Positions 24,698-31,302 of a stretch of 43,831 nucleotides of DNA are shown one piece after another. The notes under the pieces were generated by a model. It saw only the letters and a list, made by a program, of their open reading frames with translations, made no database searches and was not told the origin of the DNA. The stretch is taken from IMG/VR virus record IMGVR_UViG_3300011269_000008, positions 1 to 43,831 of that record. One strand, written 5' to 3'. Position 1 is the stretch's first letter; each line of letters starts with the position of its first letter. Source of the stretch: a virus. The position numbers and the translations under genes were made by a program.

Positions 24698-25098
24698 AGT
24701 GGCCCCTCCCACTTCTGAGGCAGGAGAGGCCGATCGCTTTCAGTAACGCAAGAGTTTCGCTCTCTCCGTTCGATCGCATCACCTTCCTTTCGGTTGATAG
24801 GCTCAGCCCAATATCGCTTGTGCCACCAATATGGCTGACCATTGGCGCAAAGCATTAAACCGAGACGGGCAAATCTTGGCTTCAACTGGCAGAATCCCAC
24901 GTCGATTGTGTTTCCCACAGGCCCGCCGTCCTCGCGATCATCATAGAGAAGATCGAAAAGTGCACCTTTTGTCATCGGACCGGCCAAAATAAGCGCGCAT
25001 GCAAGCTGAAACTGCGCTGGAGGAAATTCAATGACAACCCCGTTGCGATAGATCATTCGCCGCGGTCTATCGATGATGATATCGTGCCAGCGGATCAT
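24694..25098 (-). CDS. Winged-helix DNA-binding protein (OmpR/PhoB effector type)
   Basis: 134 aa from the ATG in the ATGA overlap. The stretch IIIDRPRRMIYRNGVVIEFP, AQFQLACALILAGPMTKG, DREDGGPVGNTIDVGFCQLK, RFARLGLMLCANGQPYWW follows the strand/helix order of response-regulator output domains (Trans_reg_C), without a receiver domain. The last 40 residues are polar. A transcription factor acting with GcrA and the NusG-like protein is plausible. Confidence 0.75.
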   Translation of the reverse strand: MIRWHDIIIDRPRRMIYRNGVVIEFPPAQFQLACALILAGPMTKGALFDLLYDDREDGGPVGNTIDVGFCQLKPRFARLGLMLCANGQPYWWHKRYWAEPINRKEGDAIERRERNSCVTESDRPLLPQKWEGPL

Positions 25099-25316
25099 CT
25101 CGGCACCGGCATTGCGCGCCCGCAGGCGCATTCGATCCAACACATCCACACATGGAGCTCGCCATCGCAATGCGTCCAAGTGTTAGGCGGGACAGGTATC
25201 CATCCATCTTTGAGAGCCCGGTCGGCCTTATGAATCGGAATGCGGTGATAGAGGCCGCCGCGAAGGCTTCCGTCGGGATAGCGGGGGAAGATGGCGAAGG
25301 GGTCATTTGAGCGCAT
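25095..25316 (-). CDS. Small unknown protein with CxC motif
   Basis: 73 aa, MRSNDPFAIFPRYPDGSLRG, then YHRIPIHKADRALKDGW, TWTHCDGELHVWMCWIECAC, ending GRAMPVPR. The cysteines could bind a metal. It overlaps the previous gene by 14 nt and the winged-helix gene by ATGA. Function unknown. Confidence 0.65.
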   Translation of the reverse strand: MRSNDPFAIFPRYPDGSLRGGLYHRIPIHKADRALKDGWIPVPPNTWTHCDGELHVWMCWIECACGRAMPVPR

Positions 25317-25476
25317 CGATTTCATCCGCCGTCGCCGAATCAAGCCTCGCCTCGATTTGTTCCTGGACGTGCTGAGCGTGGCCATCGTGATAAACCCCGA
25401 GGGCCTTTGCGATCAGCCGCAGGAGGTCGAGTTGTGCGAAATGGGCTTGGAGAATCAGCTTTTCGGTGTCGGTCAT
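25303..25476 (-). CDS. Small helical unknown protein
   Basis: 57 aa, MTDTEKLILQAHFAQLDLLR, then LIAKALGVYHDGHAQHVQEQ and an acidic C-terminus. Start chosen at the ATGA overlap with the Pro-rich gene rather than the longer Ala-rich extension. Heptad-like Leu spacing suggests a helical dimer. Function unknown. Confidence 0.65.
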   Translation of the reverse strand: MTDTEKLILQAHFAQLDLLRLIAKALGVYHDGHAQHVQEQIEARLDSATADEIDALK

Positions 25477-25649
25477 CTGTAGTAATCCCGAGGAGGATAC
25501 GGACGTGGTGGTGGCGGCGGCTCCGGCTGCGGCCGGGGCTGTGGACGCGGTTCCGGCCGGGGCGGTCGCGGTGGCCACCGGATTGGCGGCGGGTACTGCG
25601 CAACAATAAACCCGGTCAATAGATTGAGGAGAGAGCGCCTAGTGATCAC
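25473..25649 (-). CDS. Small membrane-anchored Pro-rich protein
   Basis: 58 aa, GTG start in a GTGA overlap with the PAPS-reductase-like gene. N-terminus MITRRSLLNLLTGFIVAQY has a basic pair and a hydrophobic core, like an uncleaved signal anchor. The remainder is a Pro/Arg repeat (PPRPPRPEPRPQPRPQPEPP) ending PPRDYYR. There is no lipobox. A periplasm-spanning Pro-rich tail recalls some spanin-type proteins, but the location in the control block argues against confidence. Confidence 0.55.
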   Translation of the reverse strand: MITRRSLLNLLTGFIVAQYPPPIRWPPRPPRPEPRPQPRPQPEPPPPPRPYPPRDYYR

Positions 25650-26392
25650 GCGGCCATCTCCCCGGCGGCGATTTGGCAAAGGAAATCGCAGGCCGGAACG
25701 ATTGGATTTGTCGTCGGCCAGTCTGCGGGGATTTCATCAATGAACACTCGCTGCCCTCGAATTCTGGTGAGTCGGGCGCCGATCTCTCGTGCATAAGCGG
25801 CTGTGCGATCAAAGTTGTCAGGAAACCGCTGGCGGTATAGCGCCCAATAGGAGGGGCTGGTAGCCTTTACGCAGCCCGTCTGGAGGCAGTTGGCATTCGG
25901 GAAACCCATTTCGTACGAGCGCGGCAGATTGATCCCCCAGCTTTCCACAATCGCGAGGCATGCCGCTTTTGTTAGTTTGGCCTCAATCAATGGCGCTAGC
26001 ACCATTAGTTCCGGATAATTGTTCTTGAAACGATGGGAGCGCTCAACGTCAAGTTTGTCTGCCGTGTAACCGAAAACATGAAGATCGGTTGGCTTCTGGA
26101 AGGCTAGGCGAGGCGCGAGTTTCATTTCGACAGTACAGACTGCTCCATAAATGCCAGCCATGTAATGGCGTTTTTGCCAGACATCCCAAACGCTGTCATA
26201 TTTTTCAGATTTCAGGATCGTGACGGAGCGGTTCAGAAACCGCATCACATCGGCCTCAAAACGATAATTGTCCGGGTCTTCATTGTTGGTTTCGCAGCGA
26301 GCAATGATGGCCTCGGGATCGCGGCGAAGCATAAGCCTCGCCGCAACCGCGCTGGCAGCGCCAGTAGACCACCAGATGATCGTACGACTCAT
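25646..26392 (-). CDS. PAPS reductase-like ATP pyrophosphatase family protein
   Basis: 248 aa. The N-terminal WWSTGAASAVAARLML corresponds to the PP-loop that binds ATP in PAPS reductase/DndC-like enzymes, followed by IIARCETNNEDPDNYRFEAD. Later hallmarks are YGAVCTVEMKLAPRLAFQ, HVFGYTADKLD, and the Cys motif NANCLQTGCVKATSPSYWAL. Phage members are common but their substrates are mostly unknown; nucleic-acid sulfur or other modification is speculation. ATGA overlap with the upstream HTH gene. Confidence 0.8.
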   Translation of the reverse strand: MSRTIIWWSTGAASAVAARLMLRRDPEAIIARCETNNEDPDNYRFEADVMRFLNRSVTILKSEKYDSVWDVWQKRHYMAGIYGAVCTVEMKLAPRLAFQKPTDLHVFGYTADKLDVERSHRFKNNYPELMVLAPLIEAKLTKAACLAIVESWGINLPRSYEMGFPNANCLQTGCVKATSPSYWALYRQRFPDNFDRTAAYAREIGARLTRIRGQRVFIDEIPADWPTTNPIVPACDFLCQIAAGEMAA

Positions 26393-26748
26393 TTCAGCGC
26401 ATCCTTTCGAGCCAGCTTGCGAAGACGCGCGCGCGCCTCTTCCAGGAGAGTTTCCACCTCATCCATTTCATTCGGATCAAGAGTGAGATCGAACTGGATG
26501 GCGAGGTTTCGTTCGTTTTCAAGCCGGGCACGTTCAGCCTCTATTGTTGAGATGCGTAAACGATTGATTTGGATAGCCAAAGCCGCGCTTACGGTTTTGA
26601 CGCGAAGGCGGATAATGTTTTCGACGGTTCCCAGGGAAACCCCGAGCGAGCGCGCAATATCGAGCCGCGCCACGAACTGATTGCTGCCAGCGTTGCGTTT
26701 GATCCGCTCGATACCGAGCAGCGATTGCCGCATTTTCTCTATGACCAT
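26389..26748 (-). CDS. HTH-containing regulator-like protein, first gene of control operon
   Basis: 119 aa from MVIEKMRQSLLGIERIKRN; a start at 26760 would add four residues. Residues about 25-50 (VARLDIARSLGVSLGTVENI) look like a helix-turn-helix, followed by a long charged coiled coil (STIEAERARLENERNLAIQF; LEEARARLRKLARKDAL). As the first gene after the intergenic region with the 10-bp inverted repeat it may autoregulate the operon. Confidence 0.65.
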   Translation of the reverse strand: MVIEKMRQSLLGIERIKRNAGSNQFVARLDIARSLGVSLGTVENIIRLRVKTVSAALAIQINRLRISTIEAERARLENERNLAIQFDLTLDPNEMDEVETLLEEARARLRKLARKDALK

Positions 26749-26752
26749 GCAA

Positions 26753-26783
26753 TTCTCCATAGCTAGCCTCTGCCTATGGAGAA
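26753..26783. promoter_or_regulatory. Perfect 10-bp inverted repeat at the control-operon start
   Basis: TTCTCCATAG (26753-26762) and CTATGGAGAA (26774-26783) are exact inverted copies separated by 11 bp. They lie immediately upstream of, or at, the first codons of the minus-strand control operon. It is a candidate operator for the HTH protein encoded next to it, or an mRNA hairpin covering the translation start. Confidence 0.5.
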
Positions 26784-26988
26784 CGGCGACGGAAACGAGT
26801 TTCGAGAGAGTGAGTGGCGGCGTCTCCTACATTTGCTCGGTGCGCGGCGCCAACCGCGATTGGGCATGGTGATCGATCTTGATGAAATGAGGAAAAAGCG
26901 GGCGGCCGCCAATTGCCAAGCCAGTCGCCCGCAAGGTTCCGGCCCTGTTTGGAGGAAGAGGGAAGCCGGACCGGGTTCAGATGAGTGA
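26776..26988 (+). CDS. Doubtful 70-aa ORF
   Basis: Open frame MENGDGNEFRESEWRRLLHL, then GMVIDLDEMRKKRAAA and a low-complexity end. Its ATG lies in the inverted repeat, no ribosome-binding site precedes it, and its end runs into the structured repeat region. Listed because the stretch has no other gene; it may be non-coding. Confidence 0.25.
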   Translation: MENGDGNEFRESEWRRLLHLLGARRQPRLGMVIDLDEMRKKRAAANCQASRPQGSGPVWRKREAGPGSDE

Positions 26989-27336
26989 CGGCGGCAGCGA
27001 CATGGGTTCGCGAGGCCGTCAACCTCACCCATGCCGTGGGAGCTTGACGAGGCTCCTGCCGCCGCCGTCGATCAGCCTTTGAGCAGATTAGCTCTCCATA
27101 GGCTGAACGGAAATGAGTGACGGCGGCAGACTGTTGGTTCGGTGACCAATGTCCGCGGACTCCGCGAGGCTGCCGCCGTCGATCAGCCGATGCCCCAGCG
27201 GGTCCATATCCCCGGTGCCCATCGGCTGAACTGGAAAGGGTGACGGCGGCAGCGCGCCGGGGAGGCGTTCGGTGCTGCCGCCGTCTTCCAGCCGATGCGG
27301 GACCCTCCAGCACGGGGGATTCATCGGCCGAACAGG
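26984..27336. repeat. Three tandem copies of a two-hairpin module, non-coding
   Basis: Each ~125-bp module has stem A (GACGGCGGCAG ... CTGCCGCCGTC, 11 bp) enclosing further small hairpins with a TTCG in the loop region, then stem B (for example CAGCCGATG ... CATCGGCTG, 9 bp, second copy). Stem A begins near 26986, 27119 and 27242; stem B lies near 27074-27106, 27184-27229 and 27289-27331. Loop sequences differ while stems are kept, as in structured RNA or a cruciform-type origin. No continuous conserved frame crosses it. It lies between divergent transcription units. Confidence 0.7.
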
Positions 27337-27352
27337 TTGTGGTGGGTTGTGC

Positions 27353-27386
27353 TTGCGGAATTTTAACAACCGTTGCGGTAATTTTA
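27353..27386. repeat. Direct repeat TTGCGG(T)AATTTTA upstream of 27416
   Basis: Two near-identical copies, at 27353-27365 and 27373-27386, are 20 bp apart (about two helical turns). A TTGACA-like hexamer (27389-27394) follows. They may be operator or iteron-like sites for the plus-strand gene at 27416 or for replication initiation. Confidence 0.4.
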
Positions 27387-27415
27387 CTTGACAGTTGCAG
27401 AGAGGAAACAGAATT

Positions 27416-27757
27416 ATGACAAAGGAGGCCACCCGAAAGCCACGATTTAGATACGGAACCGTCAGACGTGTGGCGGGGGGAGGAATTGCCGTGGATTTTA
27501 TCGAGGAGTTTACCGATCTGGGCGCGCCCGAGTATGCTGTCACCGGCGTCGCCAGCATCGAACGCATCAGCGCCGGCCAAGTGAGGATCACCAAGTATAC
27601 GCGTCGCAAGGATGGAAATTTCGTCACGCACCATGAGGTCTGGGATTATCAGGCATGGCAACGCGCCTTGGCGCCTTATGAGGAAGCGATGCGAATAATC
27701 GGACGCATGGGGGCGCCTGACGGACCGAATCAGGATCGAAGGCGCGAAAGGCATTGA
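27416..27757 (+). CDS. Unknown phage protein
   Basis: 113 aa from MTKEATRKPRFRYGTVRRV, preceded by AGAGGAAAC. Strand-rich middle (GGGIAVDFIEEFTDLGAPEY; VRITKYTRRKDGNFVTHHEV; WDYQAWQRALAPYEEAM). No domain recognised. It stands alone on the plus strand and runs convergently into the Cro-like gene with a 2-nt gap. Confidence 0.65.
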   Translation: MTKEATRKPRFRYGTVRRVAGGGIAVDFIEEFTDLGAPEYAVTGVASIERISAGQVRITKYTRRKDGNFVTHHEVWDYQAWQRALAPYEEAMRIIGRMGAPDGPNQDRRRERH

Positions 27758-27759
27758 AG

Positions 27760-27978
27760 TCATTCTGCGGCCTCCCGTGCATGCAGGTGCATCAGAAATT
27801 CCGCAGTAATGCCTTCAATCTCGCGCTCTGCCGCGGCCTCAATGATCTTCGGCCAATAATCGACATGGATTGAGCGATTGCGCTTCATCTCGCTCGCCGT
27901 GGACGGCCGCTTCCCGATGATCTTCGAAAAGGCCGTCACGCCTCCGAAGGCATCGATCAGTTCGGGCACCGTGTTCAT
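27760..27978 (-). CDS. Cro/YdaS-like repressor
   Basis: 72 aa, MNTVPELIDAFGGVTAFSKI, then IGKRPSTASEMKRNRSIHVD and YWPKIIEAAAEREIEG. This is the YdaS/Cro-type helix-turn-helix in which helices 2-3 (VTAFSKIIG, PSTASEMKR) bind DNA. It is divergent from the CI-like gene across a shared operator region, and its own promoter holds an ATCTACAGAA-type site between -35 and -10. Confidence 0.85.
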   Translation of the reverse strand: MNTVPELIDAFGGVTAFSKIIGKRPSTASEMKRNRSIHVDYWPKIIEAAAEREIEGITAEFLMHLHAREAAE

Positions 27979-27985
27979 GCTCGGC

Positions 27986-28036
27986 AATCTACAGAATAGC
28001 TGTAGAGATTGTCAACAGGACTTCTGTACGTAGAAT
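27986..28036. promoter_or_regulatory. Back-to-back immunity promoters with shared -35 and operators
   Basis: Minus promoter: TTGACA (28015-28010), 18-bp spacer, TAGATT (27991-27986), driving the Cro-like gene. Plus promoter: TTGTCA (28009-28014), 16-bp spacer, TAGAAT (28031-28036), driving the CI-like gene. The two -35 elements overlap. The operator ATCTACAGAA ... CTGTAG (27987-28005) lies inside the minus promoter, and a half-site TTCTGTA inside the plus one. The predicted plus start is about 7-10 nt before the ATG at 28052, so the repressor mRNA may be nearly leaderless. Confidence 0.7.
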
Positions 28037-28051
28037 GTACATAATTTATGT

Positions 28052-28378
28052 ATGGGCGAGAGCAACGACAGGCTGAAACAGGCGCGTAAGTCAGCTGGCC
28101 ATAAATCGGCCCGCAGCGCGGCGCTGAAATTCAAATGGGCGCCCTCTACCTATTCGAGCCATGAGAACGGACAGACGCCGGTTCCAATCGATGCCGCTTT
28201 TGAATATGGAAAAGCATTTAAAACTGCCGCCATCTGGATTCTGCATGGAGTCGGCCCGCGCGAGGACAGCATCGACCAAATGCTGAAAGACGAGCCCACG
28301 GAAGTGTGGGACCAGGTGCGCGAACACGCCGCTTCAGTGATGAAACTTCGTCGCCGACTTTCATCTAAATCCCTCTAG
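28052..28378 (+). CDS. XRE-family CI-like repressor
   Basis: 108 aa. N-terminal HTH_XRE: ESNDRLKQARKSAGHKSARS, AALKFKWAPSTYSSHENGQ, then PVPIDAAFEYGKAFKTAAIW and ILHGVGP, typical of short phage repressors. The C-terminal helix could dimerise. It has no LexA-type peptidase domain, so RecA-driven self-cleavage is not expected. No Shine-Dalgarno sequence precedes the ATG, consistent with a leaderless message. Confidence 0.85.
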   Translation: MGESNDRLKQARKSAGHKSARSAALKFKWAPSTYSSHENGQTPVPIDAAFEYGKAFKTAAIWILHGVGPREDSIDQMLKDEPTEVWDQVREHAASVMKLRRRLSSKSL

Positions 28379-28439
28379 CCGCCTCATCTGACAATTTGCC
28401 GCACCTCTCGTCGGCGCGGACAATACATTTTTTCTGTTG

Positions 28440-28484
28440 ATCTACAGAATTGCTGTTGACAGATTTTCTGTAGATGCATATTGT
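28440..28484 (+). promoter_or_regulatory. Early plus-strand promoter with perfect operator dyad
   Basis: TTGACA (28456-28461), 17-bp spacer, TATTGT (28479-28484) forms a strong sigma70 promoter for the long plus-strand operon starting at 28512. ATCTACAGAA (28440-28449) and TTCTGTAGAT (28466-28475) are exact inverted copies. The second lies between -35 and -10, so repressor binding would block the promoter. The same sequence occurs at 27987-27996 in the switch. Confidence 0.8.
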
Positions 28485-28511
28485 CTCTCCATCGAAACGG
28501 GAGACACCAGC

Positions 28512-28784
28512 ATGACCACTCAGAGCCTCAACCGAGAACTGGTCACGGAAATCGTCGCCGGCCTCAACACGCAGGGCAAACGAAGGGAGCTCCGCTCCAC
28601 CACTCAGAGCCTGAGGACCGAAGAAGAGATGTCCTGGGACCTCAACCCCGAAGCTTACAGGGCCTTCGTCCGCCATTTCGACAGAGGCAAGCTCCGCAAG
28701 GACCTCACCGAAGCCGAGAAAGCCGAAGCGCTGCGCATCGGCCGGATCGAGTTCAAGTCAGCCGGCGCGGTGAGGAAGCGGTAG
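28512..28784 (+). CDS. First early-operon protein, unknown
   Basis: 90 aa from MTTQSLNRELVTEIVAGLNT, preceded by GGGAGA. Charged and helical, with WDLNPEAYRAFVRHFDRGKL and an ending EFKSAGAVRKR that resembles the end of the next gene product (EFKSADATRKR). It is the gene most directly under the operator-controlled promoter. Function unknown. Confidence 0.7.
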   Translation: MTTQSLNRELVTEIVAGLNTQGKRRELRSTTQSLRTEEEMSWDLNPEAYRAFVRHFDRGKLRKDLTEAEKAEALRIGRIEFKSAGAVRKR

Positions 28785-28794
28785 GAGCAGCAAA

Positions 28795-28998
28795 ATGGAC
28801 ACCACCATCGCCGGCCGCCCTGTGCGCCTCACGACAGTCCGCGCCCGCGTCAAGGAAGGCTGGCGCTTCTACAACGCGATGATCATCCGGTTCCTCGACA
28901 ACAACGAAACGTACACCATGGGCGCGGCGCAATTCGCGAAGTGGTCAACGAAGCTGGAACGCGAGTTCAAGTCAGCCGACGCAACACGGAAGCGCTAA
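28795..28998 (+). CDS. Small early protein
   Basis: 67 aa, MDTTIAGRPVRLTTVRARVK, then EGWRFYNAMIIRFLDNN and EFKSADATRKR. GGAGCAGCAAA precedes the ATG. The shared C-terminal motif with the upstream product suggests a partial duplication. Function unknown. Confidence 0.65.
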   Translation: MDTTIAGRPVRLTTVRARVKEGWRFYNAMIIRFLDNNETYTMGAAQFAKWSTKLEREFKSADATRKR

Positions 28999-29028
28999 CC
29001 CACCTATTCACCAACGGGAGAAACCAGC

Positions 29029-29187
29029 ATGTCTAAGACTCGCACTTACCGACCTCGCCCAACCCGAATCATCATCCGCATTCGGCGAGACCACAAAAGG
29101 AGCATCACTGCTTTGGCTTTGGTCAATGGCGTGAGCTTCAACGCGCAGTTGATCGCGATGGCGCTTGAGCAGGCAAGGCTTGGATGA
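29029..29187 (+). CDS. Small ribbon-helix-helix-like protein
   Basis: 52 aa, basic. A strand-like RIIIRIRRDHKRSITALALV followed by NGVSFNAQLIAMALEQARLG fits the Arc/MetJ ribbon-helix-helix pattern. Its leader ACGGGAGAAACCAGCATG is nearly identical to that of the gene at 28512. A small DNA-binding regulator is likely. Confidence 0.6.
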   Translation: MSKTRTYRPRPTRIIIRIRRDHKRSITALALVNGVSFNAQLIAMALEQARLG

Positions 29188-29193
29188 TCGGGA

Positions 29194-29445
29194 ATGGCTA
29201 GGCCGCTCACGCGCCGCTACTCCATGACACATCCTTATATCGTGGAACGCCATGATCAGGAAGACGGCTCGATCACCTACGAAATCTGGGATTATCGGCC
29301 AGATACATACCGCCGCCTTTGTTCGCTCAATGAATGGAACGACGGCGGCGCAGAAGACGATGAAGAGCACGAACTAAGCACAGCTAAGGACGATGCCGAG
29401 CTGATCGTTCGCGCCCTCAATCTCATGAACGGCGGACTGCCATGA
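29194..29445 (+). CDS. Small acidic early protein
   Basis: 83 aa (73 if translation starts at 29224). THPYIVERHDQEDGSITYEI, then WDYRPDTYRRLCSLNEW, an acidic stretch, and ELIVRALNLMNGGLP. The phrase I-x-Y-E-I-W-D-Y recalls HEVWDYQAW of the gene at 27416. Start uncertain because neither ATG has a well-placed RBS. Confidence 0.6.
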   Translation: MARPLTRRYSMTHPYIVERHDQEDGSITYEIWDYRPDTYRRLCSLNEWNDGGAEDDEEHELSTAKDDAELIVRALNLMNGGLP

Positions 29446-29849
29446 TAACCCAGCTCATCATTGCTTTGGTCCTTATAGCCGCATGGATTTTCATGGGCTG
29501 GGCTACCGGACGGCTTTTCAATATTCGCTGGCGAGCGCTGTTTTTTATCGGCGCCGCTCTCGCCGCCTCAGCCGCGCTGCCGAGCGCCGCAGATGCGCGC
29601 CATAGGCATCACCATGCCCACCGCCACCACCACCTCGCCCCACAAGCGCGAGCCCAAGCAACCCTATCCCACGCGGCGCCCGCTGATCGCTTAATGACTC
29701 ATTCCGAGGCTAAAGCCCTCCTGCACTCAGTCGATGCAGAGCTGGCCCCGGCGATTCTCATTAACCTCGATTTGGACTTTGCCAAGGCTTGTTTGATGGC
29801 TTACGGGCTGAAGCGATTGGAGGAAATGAAGCGGGAGGCGGAGCGATGA
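29442..29849 (+). CDS. Membrane protein with His-rich stretch
   Basis: 135 aa. Two N-terminal hydrophobic segments (ITQLIIALVLIAAWIFMGWA and ALFFIGAALAASAALPSAA) are followed by a His run (RHRHHHAHRHHHLAP) and a helical C-terminal part with DLDFAKACLMAYGLKRLEEM. Metal binding by the His stretch is possible. ATGA overlaps on both sides. Confidence 0.65.
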   Translation: MITQLIIALVLIAAWIFMGWATGRLFNIRWRALFFIGAALAASAALPSAADARHRHHHAHRHHHLAPQARAQATLSHAAPADRLMTHSEAKALLHSVDAELAPAILINLDLDFAKACLMAYGLKRLEEMKREAER

Positions 29850-30256
29850 CTTCCGCCCGCGAGCGTGAAGCCGTTTGGGAACGTGCTGCGGCCGAAGGCA
29901 ACGGCCACGTGTTCTGCAATCTCTGCGGGGGCGAGGTCTTCCCAGGCGACGATTGGGACGCTTCCCACGCGCCAATTCCAAAGACATTAGGCGGGACTGT
30001 GATCGCAGTTGGCCATCACCGCTGCAACATCAAGGATAACGTCGAGTACGTCACGCCAACGGCAGCCCGCGTCCGCCGCAAGCATCGCTGGCACACTGGC
30101 GTCACCGGCCCCGGCCTGACCGAAGATGCGATGCCCGCCGGCCGCCGCAGCGGTGTGTCCAAGACGATCAAAGGCAAAGTCGTTCCGCGCCTTACGCGGG
30201 CGCAGAAACATCGCCAAACAATGGCGGCGCTTTGGCCGCATGGAAGGCCGGAATGA
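29846..30256 (+). CDS. HNH endonuclease
   Basis: 136 aa from the ATG in the ATGA overlap. FCNLCGGEVFPGDDWDASHA (zinc pair and D-x-D-x-x-H motif), then IPKTLGGTVIAVGHHRCNIK gives the beta-beta-alpha metal finger with His57/His58 and Cys60. The basic C-terminus (RVRRKHRWHTG; KTIKGKVVPRLTRAQKHRQ) would bind DNA. Many phages keep an HNH enzyme beside terL; here it is an early gene, so a recombination or host-DNA role may be more likely. Confidence 0.85.
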   Translation: MTSAREREAVWERAAAEGNGHVFCNLCGGEVFPGDDWDASHAPIPKTLGGTVIAVGHHRCNIKDNVEYVTPTAARVRRKHRWHTGVTGPGLTEDAMPAGRRSGVSKTIKGKVVPRLTRAQKHRQTMAALWPHGRPE

Positions 30257-30426
30257 AAGACATCACCGCCGATCTCCTCGCCGCCCTCAAGCATCTGAGC
30301 AGCGCAGTGGAGCTGATCGACAATCATCATCCCCAACCGAGAGAGCATGATGACGATTGTGAAATCTGCGTCGCTCTTTTCGAATCGCATGAGGCGATCG
30401 CGAAAGCGGAGGGCCACTCCTCATGA
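30253..30426 (+). CDS. Small early protein with His/Cys cluster
   Basis: 57 aa, MKDITADLLAALKHLSSAVE, LIDNHHPQPREHDDDCEICV, then ALFESHEAIAKAEG. The H-H...H...C-x-x-C spacing could bind zinc. ATGA overlaps on both sides. Function unknown. Confidence 0.65.
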   Translation: MKDITADLLAALKHLSSAVELIDNHHPQPREHDDDCEICVALFESHEAIAKAEGHSS

Positions 30427-30677
30427 CCGTCGGCTTTGCCCCTCCCACGCCCCTCTACGAATACATCCGCATTGTGGAAATGCGGTTAGGCCATCCGCTT
30501 ACCGCAGAGGAAAAAGAATGGGCTGCGATTTCCAACCTGGGAGACATCAAAGCTTCGCGCTTTGCCGGATGGCTTGCTCTTTCAGCTTCTTCTCCGCTGC
30601 TTTCCCCCTACCCCCGGCGCGAGAAGGAAAACCCCCTCCCGGAGCCCCACCCAGGCAACCGGGAGGGGGACATTTAG
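30423..30677 (+). CDS. Small early protein
   Basis: 84 aa. TPLYEYIRIVEMRLGHPLTA, EEKEWAAISNLGDIKASRFA, then a Pro-rich C-terminus (SPYPRREKENPLPEPHPG). ATGA overlap upstream. No domain recognised. Confidence 0.6.
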   Translation: MTVGFAPPTPLYEYIRIVEMRLGHPLTAEEKEWAAISNLGDIKASRFAGWLALSASSPLLSPYPRREKENPLPEPHPGNREGDI

Positions 30678-30691
30678 AGGAGATTGAATAA

Positions 30692-30985
30692 ATGATGTCT
30701 GAGCGCTTGTCGAAGATCGAACTGCCGAGCGGATTGCCGGACGTACCGATACCGGATTTGCCAGATTGGCGCTCGCTGTCTCGCGATCTGACGGCAGCGC
30801 TTGAGCAGCGCAATGTGGAAAACGAAAGCCTCCGCGCGCTCAATGCGGAGCTGCTTACAACCGCAAAGCAATATCTAAGCAGGCTGGAAACGCTCTGCGG
30901 TTGCGCCGAAAGCAGCGGATGCAAGGATGCGGCACGCCGGGCGGCGCTTAAAGACCTCATCGCAAGAGCGGAGACCGCCTCATGA
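30692..30985 (+). CDS. Small early protein, coiled-coil
   Basis: 97 aa, preceded by GAGGAGATTG. LSKIELPSGLPDVPIPDLPD, then a helix (LSRDLTAALEQRNVENESLR, ALNAELLTTAKQYL) and a Cys-containing turn (LCGCAESSGC). A coiled-coil dimer is likely. Function unknown. Confidence 0.65.
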   Translation: MMSERLSKIELPSGLPDVPIPDLPDWRSLSRDLTAALEQRNVENESLRALNAELLTTAKQYLSRLETLCGCAESSGCKDAARRAALKDLIARAETAS

Positions 30986-31302
30986 GCACCGCCACCGCCG
31001 ATATGCTTTCCATCGACCGCCATACATCTCTCTATGGGCCGCCGCGAACGGATTCGGCGCCGGCTGATCCGATCGACAAAATCGTAGCTGATTTTCACGC
31101 TGGAATTGCCAGAGATTATGCCTGGGCTATCGCAAAGCGATATAATCGCCTCGACGACATCGCGACTTTCGTCCGTTCTCTCACTTATGGAGAGATGATG
31201 GACCTGGCCGCCGCACTTTGGAAGATGCGGCCGGAAGGCAAAGAGGTCACAGAGCAAGAATTGCCGGGGATGTGGCATAGATGGAGCACTAATCGTGAGT
31301 GA
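30982..31302 (+). CDS. Small early protein
   Basis: 106 aa. MSTATADMLSIDRHTSLYGP, IDKIVADFHAGIARDYAWAI, RLDDIATFVRSLTYGEMMDL, ending GMWHRWSTNRE. Helical and acidic. ATGA overlap upstream and an 8-nt overlap downstream. Function unknown. Confidence 0.65.
   Translation: MSTATADMLSIDRHTSLYGPPRTDSAPADPIDKIVADFHAGIARDYAWAIAKRYNRLDDIATFVRSLTYGEMMDLAAALWKMRPEGKEVTEQELPGMWHRWSTNRE

Noticed and set aside
26984-27336. tRNA-like or retroelement (DGR) template repeats
   Set aside because: Inner hairpins with TTCG recall a T-arm, but no acceptor stem, anticodon arm or CCA context is seen, and there is no reverse transcriptase in the genome.
26774-27763. 329-codon minus-strand ORF across the two-hairpin modules
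   Set aside because: Composition is Arg/Ala/Pro-rich without family features, the repeat units are not kept in one frame, and it overlaps the well-supported plus gene at 27416.
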